Assembly (NCBI GenBank): GCA_005888395.1 | Contig: VAXF01000160.1 | Location: 1-5,818, forward strand | Length of the DNA: 5,818 nucleotides | Reading direction: 5' to 3' | DNA from: Actinomycetota bacterium | GTDB taxonomy: Bacteria; Actinomycetota; Acidimicrobiia; Acidimicrobiales; AC-25 | The notes under the pieces: generated by a model | Seen by the model: the letters and a program-made list of their open reading frames with translations, nothing else | What the model was told of the DNA's origin: nothing | Databases searched by the model: none | Shown here: positions 1 through 5,810 of the stretch, piece after piece | Layout of the letters: each line of letters starts with the position of its first letter | Position numbering within the stretch: position 1 is the stretch's first letter | Program-made: the position numbers and the translations under genes

Positions 1-321
1 TTGGCATCGGTGCGCTGCGCAACGTTGTTGTGTGGCATTCGTCGCAATCCGCCCTCCGACACGTACCTCGACTACGCGCGGCCGGGCCTCCACGACGACC
101 CGGCCGTCGTTGTTGTAGGTAAGACTGATGCCCAGCTCGCGGTAGACGGCCGCCTTGTCGGCCGGGTCGGCGTCGGCGAGGGTCGCGACGATGTCTTTGA
201 GGCTGGCGACGAGTGTCTTGACGTCGGCGGTCGTGAGTTTTGGACCGGTTGAGTTGGCGGCTCCGAGCTGCTGTTCGAGACGCCGCCGGCGTTGCATCGT
301 GTCGGCGATCGAGCGGCCGCT
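1..321 (-). pseudogene. C-terminal remnant of a large serine recombinase, cut at the left edge
   Basis: Reading the minus strand from 321 down to 1 gives 107 codons without a stop, opened by an in-frame TGA at 324-322. The peptide has an Arg-rich start and a short coiled-coil-like piece (QRRRRLEQQLG), then TADVKTLVASLKDIVATL, ADPADKAAVYRELGISLTY and NNDGRVVVEARPRVVEVRVGG. This order and wording match, from memory, the extreme C-terminus of actinobacterial large serine recombinases, the part after the zinc-ribbon and coiled coil. The resolvase catalytic domain, with its nucleophilic serine, and the DNA-binding recombinase domain are absent upstream. The fragment therefore cannot recombine DNA and marks an old integrated element. 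After VRVGG, where relatives usually stop within a few residues, this frame runs on to the window edge, so the true end is changed or outside. The family assignment is recognition by eye, not a search result. Confidence 0.7.
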
Positions 322-398
322 TCACGAAGACACGCCGAACCCCGCGATGCGGCAGGCGCTCATGGGCCGAGGGTCGAGCTTGGCGTCGGAGTCGAAGG

Positions 399-586
399 TC
401 ATGGCGTTTCGAGGAAGCGGCGCAGCGCGATGCCAGTCCAGATCATCTCGACCACTCCGAAAGGCCATGCGCCCGAGACCTCGGTCTAGTCGCTATATCC
501 GTGCAGCCGAAACGCCGTCCTCGTGACTCCAGTCCGTACATCGTCATCATGAAGGACAGGGCGACGACGCCGTAGGCGGTGATCAC
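399..586 (-). pseudogene. Frameshifted small membrane protein remnant
   Basis: Two pieces of one short hydrophobic protein lie in different frames. The first starts at a GTG (586-584) and reads VITAYGVVALSFMMTMYG then LESRGRRF, to about 509. The second, in another frame from about 476, reads SGAWPFGVVEMIWTG then IALRRFLETP and stops at TGA 401-399. I recall an actinobacterial family of uncharacterised proteins of about 70 residues with this pattern: an N-terminal AxGVxAxxFMMxMYALE helix, a middle helix, then SGAWPFGVVEAIW and a basic tail. Here the middle helix is replaced by about 32 nt of unrelated sequence, so the gene probably suffered an internal deletion with loss of frame. Its GTG start overlaps the stop of the upstream 59-codon ORF (GTGA), which suggests it was once translationally coupled. 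The function of the family is unknown to me. Confidence in a broken membrane protein is moderate. Confidence 0.6.
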
Positions 587-759
587 CCCCGAAGTTGAGC
601 AGTCTGAGCCTCGTTGGGTGACGGGTTGAGACCACAGTCGACGCCAGGCGGCCGTTTGCTTCCGCTCGATTCTTCCACGACCGCCGCCGCCAGGGCGTCG
701 GCAGCCGCCGCGCCAGTGGAACCGACGGGATTGGGAGTTTGCGCGCGATCAGTCCGCAT
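583..759 (-). CDS. Short 59-codon ORF, coupled by overlaps at both ends
   Basis: The ORF begins MRTDRAQTPNPVG and ends PSPNEAQTAQLRG, and has an Ala-rich centre (GAAAADALAAAVVEE) and a single Cys in GVDCGLNPSP. No family is recognised and no signal peptide or membrane segment is seen. The support is positional. The ATG at 759-757 lies inside the last codons of the 314-residue gene, overlapping it by 11 nt in another frame. The TGA at 585-583 overlaps the GTG start of the small membrane protein as GTGA. Such overlaps at both ends are typical of actinobacterial operons. Against it, the composition is simple, the ribosome binding site is weak (only GGA upstream), and the next gene in the chain is broken, so this may be a chance frame or already decaying. 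Confidence 0.3.
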   Translation of the reverse strand: MRTDRAQTPNPVGSTGAAAADALAAAVVEESSGSKRPPGVDCGLNPSPNEAQTAQLRG

Positions 760-1693
760 CGGCCGATCCGACTGTTCCTCGGCGGGAGTCCTGGTGAAGA
801 TCGTGTGTCCATCTCAGCAGCTCGGCCCGCCGCCACACCCAGAGGAACTTTTGCGGTGTGTAGCGACCTTCGTCGTAGAGCCTGCGACGAGTCCTCGACG
901 TGGCTGTGGCGTGGGCGATGGTCGTTGCGTCGGTGCCGACGGCGAAGAGCTCGCCGCCGCTGGCAAACACTTGGTCGCGCAGGTAACTGAGGTGGGGTGA
1001 GATCTCGGCGACGACGGGATCGAAGAACCAGGTCACGCCGCACACTCCGACGAGGGAGGGGTTCTGGGCCACGAACTCGGCCTCGCGCTGCTGGGCCCCC
1101 ACCAATGATTCGAGGTTGAGCTCTCCGCGTGTCGAGCTGCGCAAGTGGCCGCGCAGCCATGGTCCTCGCGGCACGGTTTCCAGGTCCGCGACGACCCGCT
1201 GCGACAGCCAGGTTGGGGCCTCCCCGAAGAAGAGACCCATCGGCAGGGTGGTCCCGCTGGACAGGCCCACGCGGTACAGAAAGCTCCCTCGGGTCAGCGC
1301 GTAGGGCCACCCCTCCTCGGGCTCGCGCTCGTCGAGGATGGCGGTGAGGTCTGCCCTGAGAAGCTCGTCGACGGAGGGGGGGATCACGAACCTCGAAGGT
1401 TGGGCCAGGTAGCGGCTGACGAGGACGAGGAGGAACAACCTCAGGTATCGACCCACCCACCTGTCACTGCCCAGGCGCCGGACCTCCTCGACCAGCGCCT
1501 CGACGTCGGCTCTCACCCAGGACCGCCGCACGTTCTCGGGCCGGGCGTCGAGGGCCTCGACAAGGCGCGTCACGGGGACCTGCGCGAGCCAGGACCGCTC
1601 CTCGGGTCCAAGGGCCTCCTCGAAGCGGCGGCGCTCGTCGAGCGCGCGTTCGAGCAAGCCGGGATCGCGTGACCAGCCCTGCTTCTCGGGCAT
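749..1693 (-). CDS. Conserved hypothetical protein, 314 residues
   Basis: This is an intact frame of 314 codons. The ATG at 1693-1691 is the first possible start, because an in-frame TAG lies only 9 nt upstream. The Shine-Dalgarno is weak (CCAGG close to the ATG). The first 75 residues are charged and probably helical, with Leu/Glu/Arg patterns. A hydrophobic stretch at about 83-96 (YLRLFLLVLVSRYL) is more likely a buried or amphipathic helix than a true membrane anchor, and there is no signal peptide. The most distinctive part is at 216-241, with VCGVTWFFDP followed by ISPHLSYLRD, then a basic segment RTRRRLYDEGRYTP at 267-280 and VWRRAELLRW near the end. I have a faint memory of uncharacterised bacterial proteins with a WFFDP..ISPxLxYLR pattern, but know no function and infer none. 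The protein is probably cytoplasmic. It is the only intact gene in the left half, and the short ORFs downstream overlap its end. Confidence 0.72.
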   Translation of the reverse strand: MPEKQGWSRDPGLLERALDERRRFEEALGPEERSWLAQVPVTRLVEALDARPENVRRSWVRADVEALVEEVRRLGSDRWVGRYLRLFLLVLVSRYLAQPSRFVIPPSVDELLRADLTAILDEREPEEGWPYALTRGSFLYRVGLSSGTTLPMGLFFGEAPTWLSQRVVADLETVPRGPWLRGHLRSSTRGELNLESLVGAQQREAEFVAQNPSLVGVCGVTWFFDPVVAEISPHLSYLRDQVFASGGELFAVGTDATTIAHATATSRTRRRLYDEGRYTPQKFLWVWRRAELLRWTHDLHQDSRRGTVGSADAD

Positions 1694-1740
1694 CGCCTGG
1701 TTCTACCGCGTCGGCGTTACCGTCGGCAGCTTCCGAGCAC

Positions 1741-1757
1741 ACCACGCACTGCGTGGT
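1741..1757. promoter_or_regulatory. Perfect 17-bp palindrome upstream of the 314-residue gene
   Basis: The sequence ACCACGCACTGCGTGGT has two exact 8-bp arms around a central C. It lies 48 to 64 bp upstream of the ATG of the leftward 314-residue gene, where a promoter or operator would be expected. The 1-nt centre is unsuited to an RNA hairpin terminator and better suited to a dimeric DNA-binding protein. No regulator gene is present in the window and no matching half-sites were noticed elsewhere, so the operator role is inferred from shape and position only. Confidence 0.35.
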
Positions 1758-1897
1758 CGACGACGCGCTTACCGATCCAGATTGGCGGCGCGCGAGGCGT
1801 GGATGGCTGCACCGTCCCAACGCCGGCCTGGGGCATGGCGACGTCATGAATGGAGCAGGGTTCGCAGGAAGGCCGTCTTTTCCTGGCTGTGGGGCGA

Positions 1898-2043
1898 TCA
1901 GTCGGGGCGGAGGATGTCGTGGAACCACACGTCTGGTTCGGGCTTGGGTTCGGCGTCGAGCCAGCTCGACCACGGATACTGCGTCTGAGAACACACGGTG
2001 GTATGCGTCGGCCGCGAGCCAGGTTCACTACCGGCACCGACAC
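1898..2043 (-). pseudogene. Unrecognised short gene remnant, probably frameshifted
   Basis: A GTG at 2043-2041, preceded at 4 nt by AAAGG, opens a frame reading VSVPVVNLARGRRIPP. After about 20 codons the sense seems to move to another frame reading SQTQYPWSSWLDAEPK and PEPDVWFHDILRPD, which stops at TGA 1900-1898. The second piece is rich in Trp, Pro, Asp and Glu and reads like a genuine acidic C-terminus rather than the Arg/Ala noise around it. Joined across a frameshift, the product would be about 48 residues. I do not recognise the family. It lies 54 bp downstream of the DUF2442-like remnant in the same direction, so the two may have formed a small pair. A chance reading frame remains possible. 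Confidence 0.3.
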
Positions 2044-2097
2044 GCGACCTTTGATCAGGCTCGCCGGTCGGCGGTGAGCGGGCCCGGGGGAGTCGCG

Positions 2098-2283
2098 CTA
2101 CCGAGTGGCCTGCTGGCTCGCGACGACCTCGTAGAGCCACTCGGGAGCGAAGTCGGTGCCATTGGGCCAGACGATGGTGCCACCTGCGTCGTCCACGGAG
2201 ACCTGCGCGAACAACGACCGATCCTTCAGGGGCGCGAACACGGCGCCCCACAGCTCGTCGGTGAGATCGACGGGCGTGAAGTG
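2098..2283 (-). pseudogene. DUF2442-like protein, C-terminal part only
   Basis: The last 61 codons before TAG 2100-2098 include TPVDLTDELWGAVFAPLKD, SLFAQVSVDDAGGTIVWPNG and TDFAPEWLYEV. This is the pattern of the DUF2442 family: the VDL strand, the LW.GVF.PL.D turn, then GTIVWPNG.D..PE.LYE. DUF2442 proteins are about 80 to 100 residues long and are often found beside DUF4160 proteins in toxin-antitoxin-like pairs. Their biochemical role is not established. The first strands, expected to read like a short VxxVxPLxxYRLxVxFxDG segment, are not visible in any frame upstream of 2283, and no start codon with a ribosome binding site fits, so the gene seems 5'-truncated or scrambled. The frame itself stays open further upstream, which leaves a diverged N-terminus possible. 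No DUF4160 partner is present. Confidence 0.6.
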
Positions 2284-2423
2284 TGGCCCACTCCGCAACG
2301 AGCGCGCCGCCGCGCGTTGGCAGTGAGCCGGCGAGGATCGTGCCGTCGAACGCGACAGGTTGCGCCACGAGTAAGGCGATTTCTGGGTGACCGCGGCGAG
2401 GCGCACGTCGGCGACTCGGTAGG

Positions 2424-2459
2424 ATGATCGGAATCGGCGGCTCCATGGCGGTGAGATGA
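2424..2459 (+). other. Possible 11-codon leader ORF overlapping the amidase start
   Basis: An ATG at 2424-2426 opens a tiny frame (MIGIGGSMAVR) that ends in TGA 2457-2459 and overlaps the amidase ATG at 2456-2458 as ATGA. The amidase itself has no well-spaced Shine-Dalgarno, since GGTGAG directly abuts its ATG. Coupled re-initiation from this leader would explain how it is translated. The leader has its own poor binding site (only AGG next to its ATG), so this remains a positional inference. Confidence 0.25.
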
Positions 2460-3958
2460 CTACAAGGCGTGTTGCTCGGCTCTGCGCGTTTCTCGTCGTC
2501 GCCACGCTGATCGCGGCGACGCTCGTGCTCGGCAACCAGCCCCTCGAGGCCGAGGCCGTCGTCCATACGCGAGCGGCCGAGGTACACGGGCCCGTCACCA
2601 AACCCACCGTCTTCCACCTGCCCTTCGCCGCTCAACACCTGGCGCTCCACTGGCTGGGGAACCCGGCCGCCCACGTCAGCGTCGCCCTGAGCTTCAACGG
2701 CACCACGTTCGGTCCTGCAGTCGACGCCGGCCGTGACGACCTGGGCGACCAACGTCGCAACGGCGAGACCTACGGCTCCATCCTCGAGGGCGATGGGGCA
2801 ACCGCCGTGCGCGTGAGCAGCGACCGCCCGATCGCGCGGCTGACGGTCCTCGACCTCGCCGACGGCGCCCGCACCGTGCGTCACGAGCGCGCCCACGGCA
2901 CGCCGGCTTCGGCGAGCGTCGCCCAGCCGACGGTCCTGCCCCGCTCGGCCTGGGGCGCAGACGAGTCGCTGCGCTTCGACTCGACCGGCAAGGAGACATG
3001 GCCGCCCACGTTCTGGCCGATCCAGAAGCTGATCGTCCATCACACGGCAACGACCAACAACGACCCGGATCCGCCCTCGACGATCCGGTCGATCTACTAC
3101 TACCACGCCATCACGCAGGGCTGGGGCGACATCGGTTACAACTTCGTGATCGACGAGGCCGGCCACATCTACAAGGGCCGGCACTCGCACACGACGAGCA
3201 CGCCGTCGTCGGCTTCGCCCAGCCCCGATGACACGATCACCGGTGAGGACGGCCCGGGCAACGGCGTCACCGGCGCCCACGCCCTGAACTACAACTCGGG
3301 CACGATGGGCGTGGCGCTGCTGGGCACGCTCACCAACCAGGACGCCACGCCCGCGGCCAAGAGCGCGCTCGAGGACCTGTTGGCCTGGAAGGCCGACAGC
3401 CATCACATCGACCCGCAGGGCGCGTCGCTGTACACCAACCCGGTGAGCGGCCTGCAGGCGACCTTCCCCAACATCGCCGGCCACCGCGACGTGGCCGCGA
3501 CCGAGTGTCCGGGCGGGACGTTCTACGCCACGTTGCCGACGGTACGGAGCGACGTGGCCGCTCGCATCGCAGCGGCCGGCACCACGACCACCACGACATC
3601 GAGCACCACGACGACATCGAGCACCACGACGACATCGAGCACCACGACGACGACCGCGCCCGACGGCACGCCGCCTACGGCGCCGGCCGGGCTGAAGGCC
3701 AGCCCGGCCAAGCGCAAGATCGGGCTGTCGTGGACGGGCTCCACCGACACGGGCGGCAGCGGTCTGGCCGGCTACCGCGTCTACCGCAGCACGACGTCGG
3801 CCTCGTCCGGCTTCGTCCTCATCGCCTCGCCGATCTCGACCAGCTATACCGACACCGGACTGAGATCGGGGACGACGTACTGGTACTACGTCGTTGCCTA
3901 CGACGGGGCAGGGAACACGAGTAGCCCCTCCAACACGGTCGGGGCCATCAGCCGCTGA
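2456..3958 (+). CDS. Secreted N-acetylmuramoyl-L-alanine amidase (PGRP/amidase_2) with FN3-like domain
   Basis: The protein is predicted to hydrolyse the amide bond between N-acetylmuramic acid and L-alanine in peptidoglycan, outside the membrane. The 500 residues show a Sec-type signal peptide (about 1-34: basic MTTRR, hydrophobic core, cleavage near LEAEA), a beta-rich N-terminal domain (about 45-140) of a kind often placed ahead of actinobacterial amidases, and the amidase domain (about 158-372). Zinc ligands are visible as H195 or H196 in IVHHTAT, H343 in AGHRDV and C351 in TECPGG. Y228 in GYNFVIDEAG and T349 complete the expected site, so the enzyme looks active. A Ser/Thr/Asp-rich loop at about 243-270 lengthens the core. 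A Thr/Ser linker (376-400) leads to an FN3-like domain (about 401-498: LSWTGSTDTGGSGLAGYRVYR, then GTTYWYYVVAYD). The start is fixed by an in-frame TAG at 2420. No sortase motif or membrane anchor follows. Confidence 0.92.
   Translation: MTTRRVARLCAFLVVATLIAATLVLGNQPLEAEAVVHTRAAEVHGPVTKPTVFHLPFAAQHLALHWLGNPAAHVSVALSFNGTTFGPAVDAGRDDLGDQRRNGETYGSILEGDGATAVRVSSDRPIARLTVLDLADGARTVRHERAHGTPASASVAQPTVLPRSAWGADESLRFDSTGKETWPPTFWPIQKLIVHHTATTNNDPDPPSTIRSIYYYHAITQGWGDIGYNFVIDEAGHIYKGRHSHTTSTPSSASPSPDDTITGEDGPGNGVTGAHALNYNSGTMGVALLGTLTNQDATPAAKSALEDLLAWKADSHHIDPQGASLYTNPVSGLQATFPNIAGHRDVAATECPGGTFYATLPTVRSDVAARIAAAGTTTTTTSSTTTTSSTTTTSSTTTTTAPDGTPPTAPAGLKASPAKRKIGLSWTGSTDTGGSGLAGYRVYRSTTSASSGFVLIASPISTSYTDTGLRSGTTYWYYVVAYDGAGNTSSPSNTVGAISR
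3601..3654 (+). repeat. 18-bp tandem repeat encoding the TTTTSS linker
   Basis: The unit GAGCACCACGACGACATC occurs exactly twice (3601-3618 and 3619-3636) and a third time with only the last codon position changed (3637-3654). A degenerate copy precedes it at about 3583-3600. Because the unit is six codons long, gaining or losing copies keeps the amidase frame and only changes the length of the Thr/Ser linker between the catalytic and FN3-like domains. Identity at the DNA level, beyond what the peptide requires, suggests recent slippage or duplication. Confidence 0.85.
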
Positions 3959-4024
3959 CGGACCGGCCAATGGTGAGTGGAAGGCTCCGCCGCCGACCGC
4001 AGCCAACCGCCGGCATCGCGCAAC

Positions 4025-5719
4025 TTACAAGCCATTCGCGTGCCGCAGCAGGTCGAAGTACTCGTCGGCGCGCACGACGACGTAGCGGCTGTCGAGCGTG
4101 GCCGCCACGGCGGCCAGGTCGGCCGGCGTGACGTTCCAGGCGGTGAACTCGATCGAGATGAACAGGGGCGCGCTGCCGGTGAACCGCTGCGACTGCTGGG
4201 CGATGTCGAACTCGGCCTCGCCCTGGGCGGTGCTTAAGCTCGAGACGATGCAGCCGGTCGTCACCGGCGTGTTCCCCGCAACGATCACGTTGTCGGTGCG
4301 GCACTCCGGGAAGAAGTTGTAGTTGAGCATGATGCCCTTGGGCCCGACGTCGGTGACGTAGTCGGCGGCCTTGGTGTCGCTCAGCGGGAGTCGCACGCCG
4401 TCGGGCGCGTTGAGCACGTCGAGGGTGTCGATCCCGATGCGGCGCATGTAGTCGCCGGTCTGGTGAGTGAAGACCCGGAACGTGTCGTCGGGCCATGAGG
4501 AGGGGTAGGCGTAGCCGGCCCCCGACGGCCCGGCCATGAACAGGTCGTCGGCGGTGGCCGTGCGCGTGTAGTGGTCGAGGATCGCCGGCGCCGCGTCGAG
4601 CAGCAGCGGGCTGATCGTCCAGTTGATCGGCACCGTTCCACGCGCCGGGTTGTCCCACAGGGAGCGCAGCCGGCGCTGGTCGTACTGGATGTTGTCGCCG
4701 TCGCTCATCGTGAAGGTCACATAAATCTTGTTCTCGAGCGCCCGGGCCGTCGGCGGCGGCGGCGGCGTGAGGGCTGGCCGCACGCCCCCGAACACCGAGC
4801 CGTTGTTGAAGAAGTCGGCGGCCACCTCGTAGACGCCATGGGAGGAGAGCACCGCCACCATGGTGATCTCCCCTGCCACGTCGCCGGGATGGGAGCCCAG
4901 GTAGGGCGAGTCGGGGGGCATGGCGGCGAGGATCTGGTCGAGCACCAGGCGCTCGGCGGGCTCGTTGGGGTCGAGCCAGACGACCATGGCCTTCGCGGCG
5001 ACGGAGTAGTCGCGCAGCGATGCGAAGGGGTCGCCGTCAAGCACGCCGGAGTCGTAGAGCGGCTCGAGGGGGACGTTGGTGGCCCCGAGGTCGGCGAGGT
5101 GCACCGAGCCGGCTCGCAGCGGCGGCAGGCCCACGAGCATGCGGTGCGTCACCCTGCCGGTGGCCCAGAGGTTGTCGTACTCCCAGCGGTAGGCGTCGAG
5201 TCGGGTGGCGAAGCGGCCGCGGAGGTCCGCCACCACCGGCAGGTGGTAGGGATCGGCGGCGAGCGTCTGGGCGAGCGCGGGACTCGCCACCACGGCGCCG
5301 TCGAGGCCGGCGAGGGTTGTGGCCACATTGATCGAGTCGGGAACCTTGGGGTCGTAGACCACCATCCCGGCCACCGACGAGCGGTACTTGGTGAGGAGGC
5401 TCCACGCGCTCGCCACATCAGTGGCGCCGACGCCGTAGTCACCGACCAGCGTGTCGAGCCAGGTCCGCTTGCCCTCGTCAGCGGCCCACAGGAGATAGAT
5501 GCGGGGCTCGCTCCGGTTGACGAGGCCCTCGAGGGTGTTGAAGAGCAACTGCTGGTCACCGGGCAGGCTCGCGACGTCGGCCACATCGAGATGGTGCGGG
5601 GGTGCGAACCAGGGCAGCGCCTGGCCCACTGGCCAGGCCACGCCCGGGGCGCGTCCGTGCGCCGCCACCACGGGCATGAGCACGAGTGCGAGCGCGGCCA
5701 CAACCAGCCTTCGCCGCAT
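4025..5719 (-). CDS. Exported GxGYxYP-family putative glycoside hydrolase
   Basis: The 564-residue product has a signal peptide (MRRRLVVAALALVLMPVVAAHG), so it acts outside the cytoplasm. The first half carries LFNTLEGLVNRSEPRIYLL (about 59-77), typical of the GxGYxYP N-terminal domain. The second half carries MSDGDNIQYD (338-347) and the naming motif GPSGAGYAYP (397-406), followed by IEFTAWN (523-529) and a normal C-terminal ADEYFDLLR. A run of five prolines (about 319-323), encoded by pure CCG codons, separates the halves. Length and order fit a complete member. The family is classed as putative glycoside hydrolase; its substrate and catalytic residues are, to my knowledge, not established, though the acidic SDGDN and IEF positions are candidates. 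The start at 5719 is preferred over a TTG at 5773 because GGGAGG lies 5 nt upstream and the signal peptide then begins at residue 1. It converges on the amidase gene with a 66-bp gap. Confidence 0.88.
   Translation of the reverse strand: MRRRLVVAALALVLMPVVAAHGRAPGVAWPVGQALPWFAPPHHLDVADVASLPGDQQLLFNTLEGLVNRSEPRIYLLWAADEGKRTWLDTLVGDYGVGATDVASAWSLLTKYRSSVAGMVVYDPKVPDSINVATTLAGLDGAVVASPALAQTLAADPYHLPVVADLRGRFATRLDAYRWEYDNLWATGRVTHRMLVGLPPLRAGSVHLADLGATNVPLEPLYDSGVLDGDPFASLRDYSVAAKAMVVWLDPNEPAERLVLDQILAAMPPDSPYLGSHPGDVAGEITMVAVLSSHGVYEVAADFFNNGSVFGGVRPALTPPPPPTARALENKIYVTFTMSDGDNIQYDQRRLRSLWDNPARGTVPINWTISPLLLDAAPAILDHYTRTATADDLFMAGPSGAGYAYPSSWPDDTFRVFTHQTGDYMRRIGIDTLDVLNAPDGVRLPLSDTKAADYVTDVGPKGIMLNYNFFPECRTDNVIVAGNTPVTTGCIVSSLSTAQGEAEFDIAQQSQRFTGSAPLFISIEFTAWNVTPADLAAVAATLDSRYVVVRADEYFDLLRHANGL
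4751..4767. repeat. CGG trinucleotide run encoding a polyproline hinge
   Basis: On the plus strand this is an unbroken CGG run of about 17 bases. On the coding (minus) strand it gives five successive CCG proline codons between threonines, at the boundary of the two halves of the GxGYxYP protein. It is a stiff interdomain linker, and a slippage-prone run that changes length by whole codons. Confidence 0.7.
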
Positions 5720-5723
5720 CGCC

Positions 5724-5738
5724 ACCTCCCTGGGAGGT
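5724..5738 (-). promoter_or_regulatory. Ribosome binding site inside a perfect inverted repeat
   Basis: Read on the minus strand the sequence is ACCTCCCAGGGAGGT: two exact 7-bp arms around one base. The downstream arm contains the Shine-Dalgarno GGGAGG (5730-5725), 5 nt ahead of the ATG at 5719. In RNA, ACCUCC could pair with GGAGGU across a CAG loop, or ACCUC with GAGGU across a 5-nt loop, hiding the binding site. The upstream arm also copies the core of the 16S anti-Shine-Dalgarno (CCUCC). The binding site is clear. Control by folding is inferred from base pairing alone. Confidence 0.5.
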
Positions 5739-5810
5739 CTTCGCCGTGGCGCGCGCCCGTTCCTGCTCGGCAAGCGGCTCTCCGAGGCCGATGTCGACTA
5801 GGACTGAGTC

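Larger units (their letters stand above)
1694..2455. other. Gene-poor stretch with decayed minus-strand fragments
   Basis: No intact gene is supported across these 762 bases. Open frames exist on both strands, but their translations look like GC-rich noise, rich in Arg, Ala and Pro without a domain pattern. Three things stand out and are listed separately: the palindrome at 1741-1757, a frame-broken unknown remnant at 1898-2043, and a DUF2442-like tail at 2098-2283. All coding traces point leftward, the same direction as the genes further left. The last part, about 2284-2455, carries no convincing coding signal except a possible 11-codon leader at 2424-2459 and must hold the promoter of the amidase gene. 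No clear -10 or -35 boxes could be picked out. Confidence 0.5.

Noticed and set aside
486..1460. A 324-codon minus-strand frame in a second frame over the hypothetical gene
   Set aside because: It is extremely Arg/Pro-rich without recognisable motifs and overlaps the better supported 749-1693 gene for most of its length.
1145..1672. A 175-codon plus-strand frame opposite the 314-residue gene
   Set aside because: There is no domain pattern and the composition is typical of a GC-rich antisense shadow. The minus-strand frame has a stop-limited start and plausible protein motifs.
1669..2427. A 252-codon plus-strand frame ahead of the amidase
   Set aside because: The translation shows no family pattern and lies antisense to the DUF2442-like tail, which does show one.
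1898..4006. A 702-codon open frame on the minus strand opposite the amidase gene
   Set aside because: It is almost entirely antisense to a well-supported amidase with an intact active site. Its translation is Arg/Gly/Ala/Val-rich noise with a repeated RRGARC run that only mirrors the 18-bp linker repeat, and its tail simply runs through the decayed remnants to the left.
3959..4024. A transcription terminator between the convergent genes
   Set aside because: The 66-bp gap is GC-rich and has short repeated ACCGC words, but no stable stem with a T tract on either strand could be drawn by eye.
5720..5773. An 18-residue N-terminal extension of the GxGYxYP protein from a TTG at 5773
   Set aside because: It would bury the signal peptide behind a run of Arg and Pro and ignores the strong GGGAGG site 5 nt ahead of the ATG at 5719.
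5499..5801. A plus-strand frame ending RPFLLGKRLSEADVD before 5801
   Set aside because: The last residues look protein-like, but most of the frame is antisense to the signal peptide and N-terminal domain of the GxGYxYP gene, and no upstream domain supports it.
5802..5810. The 9-bp palindrome GACTGAGTC just before the possible right-edge gene
   Set aside because: A 4-1-4 palindrome is expected often by chance, and nothing else supports a binding site there.
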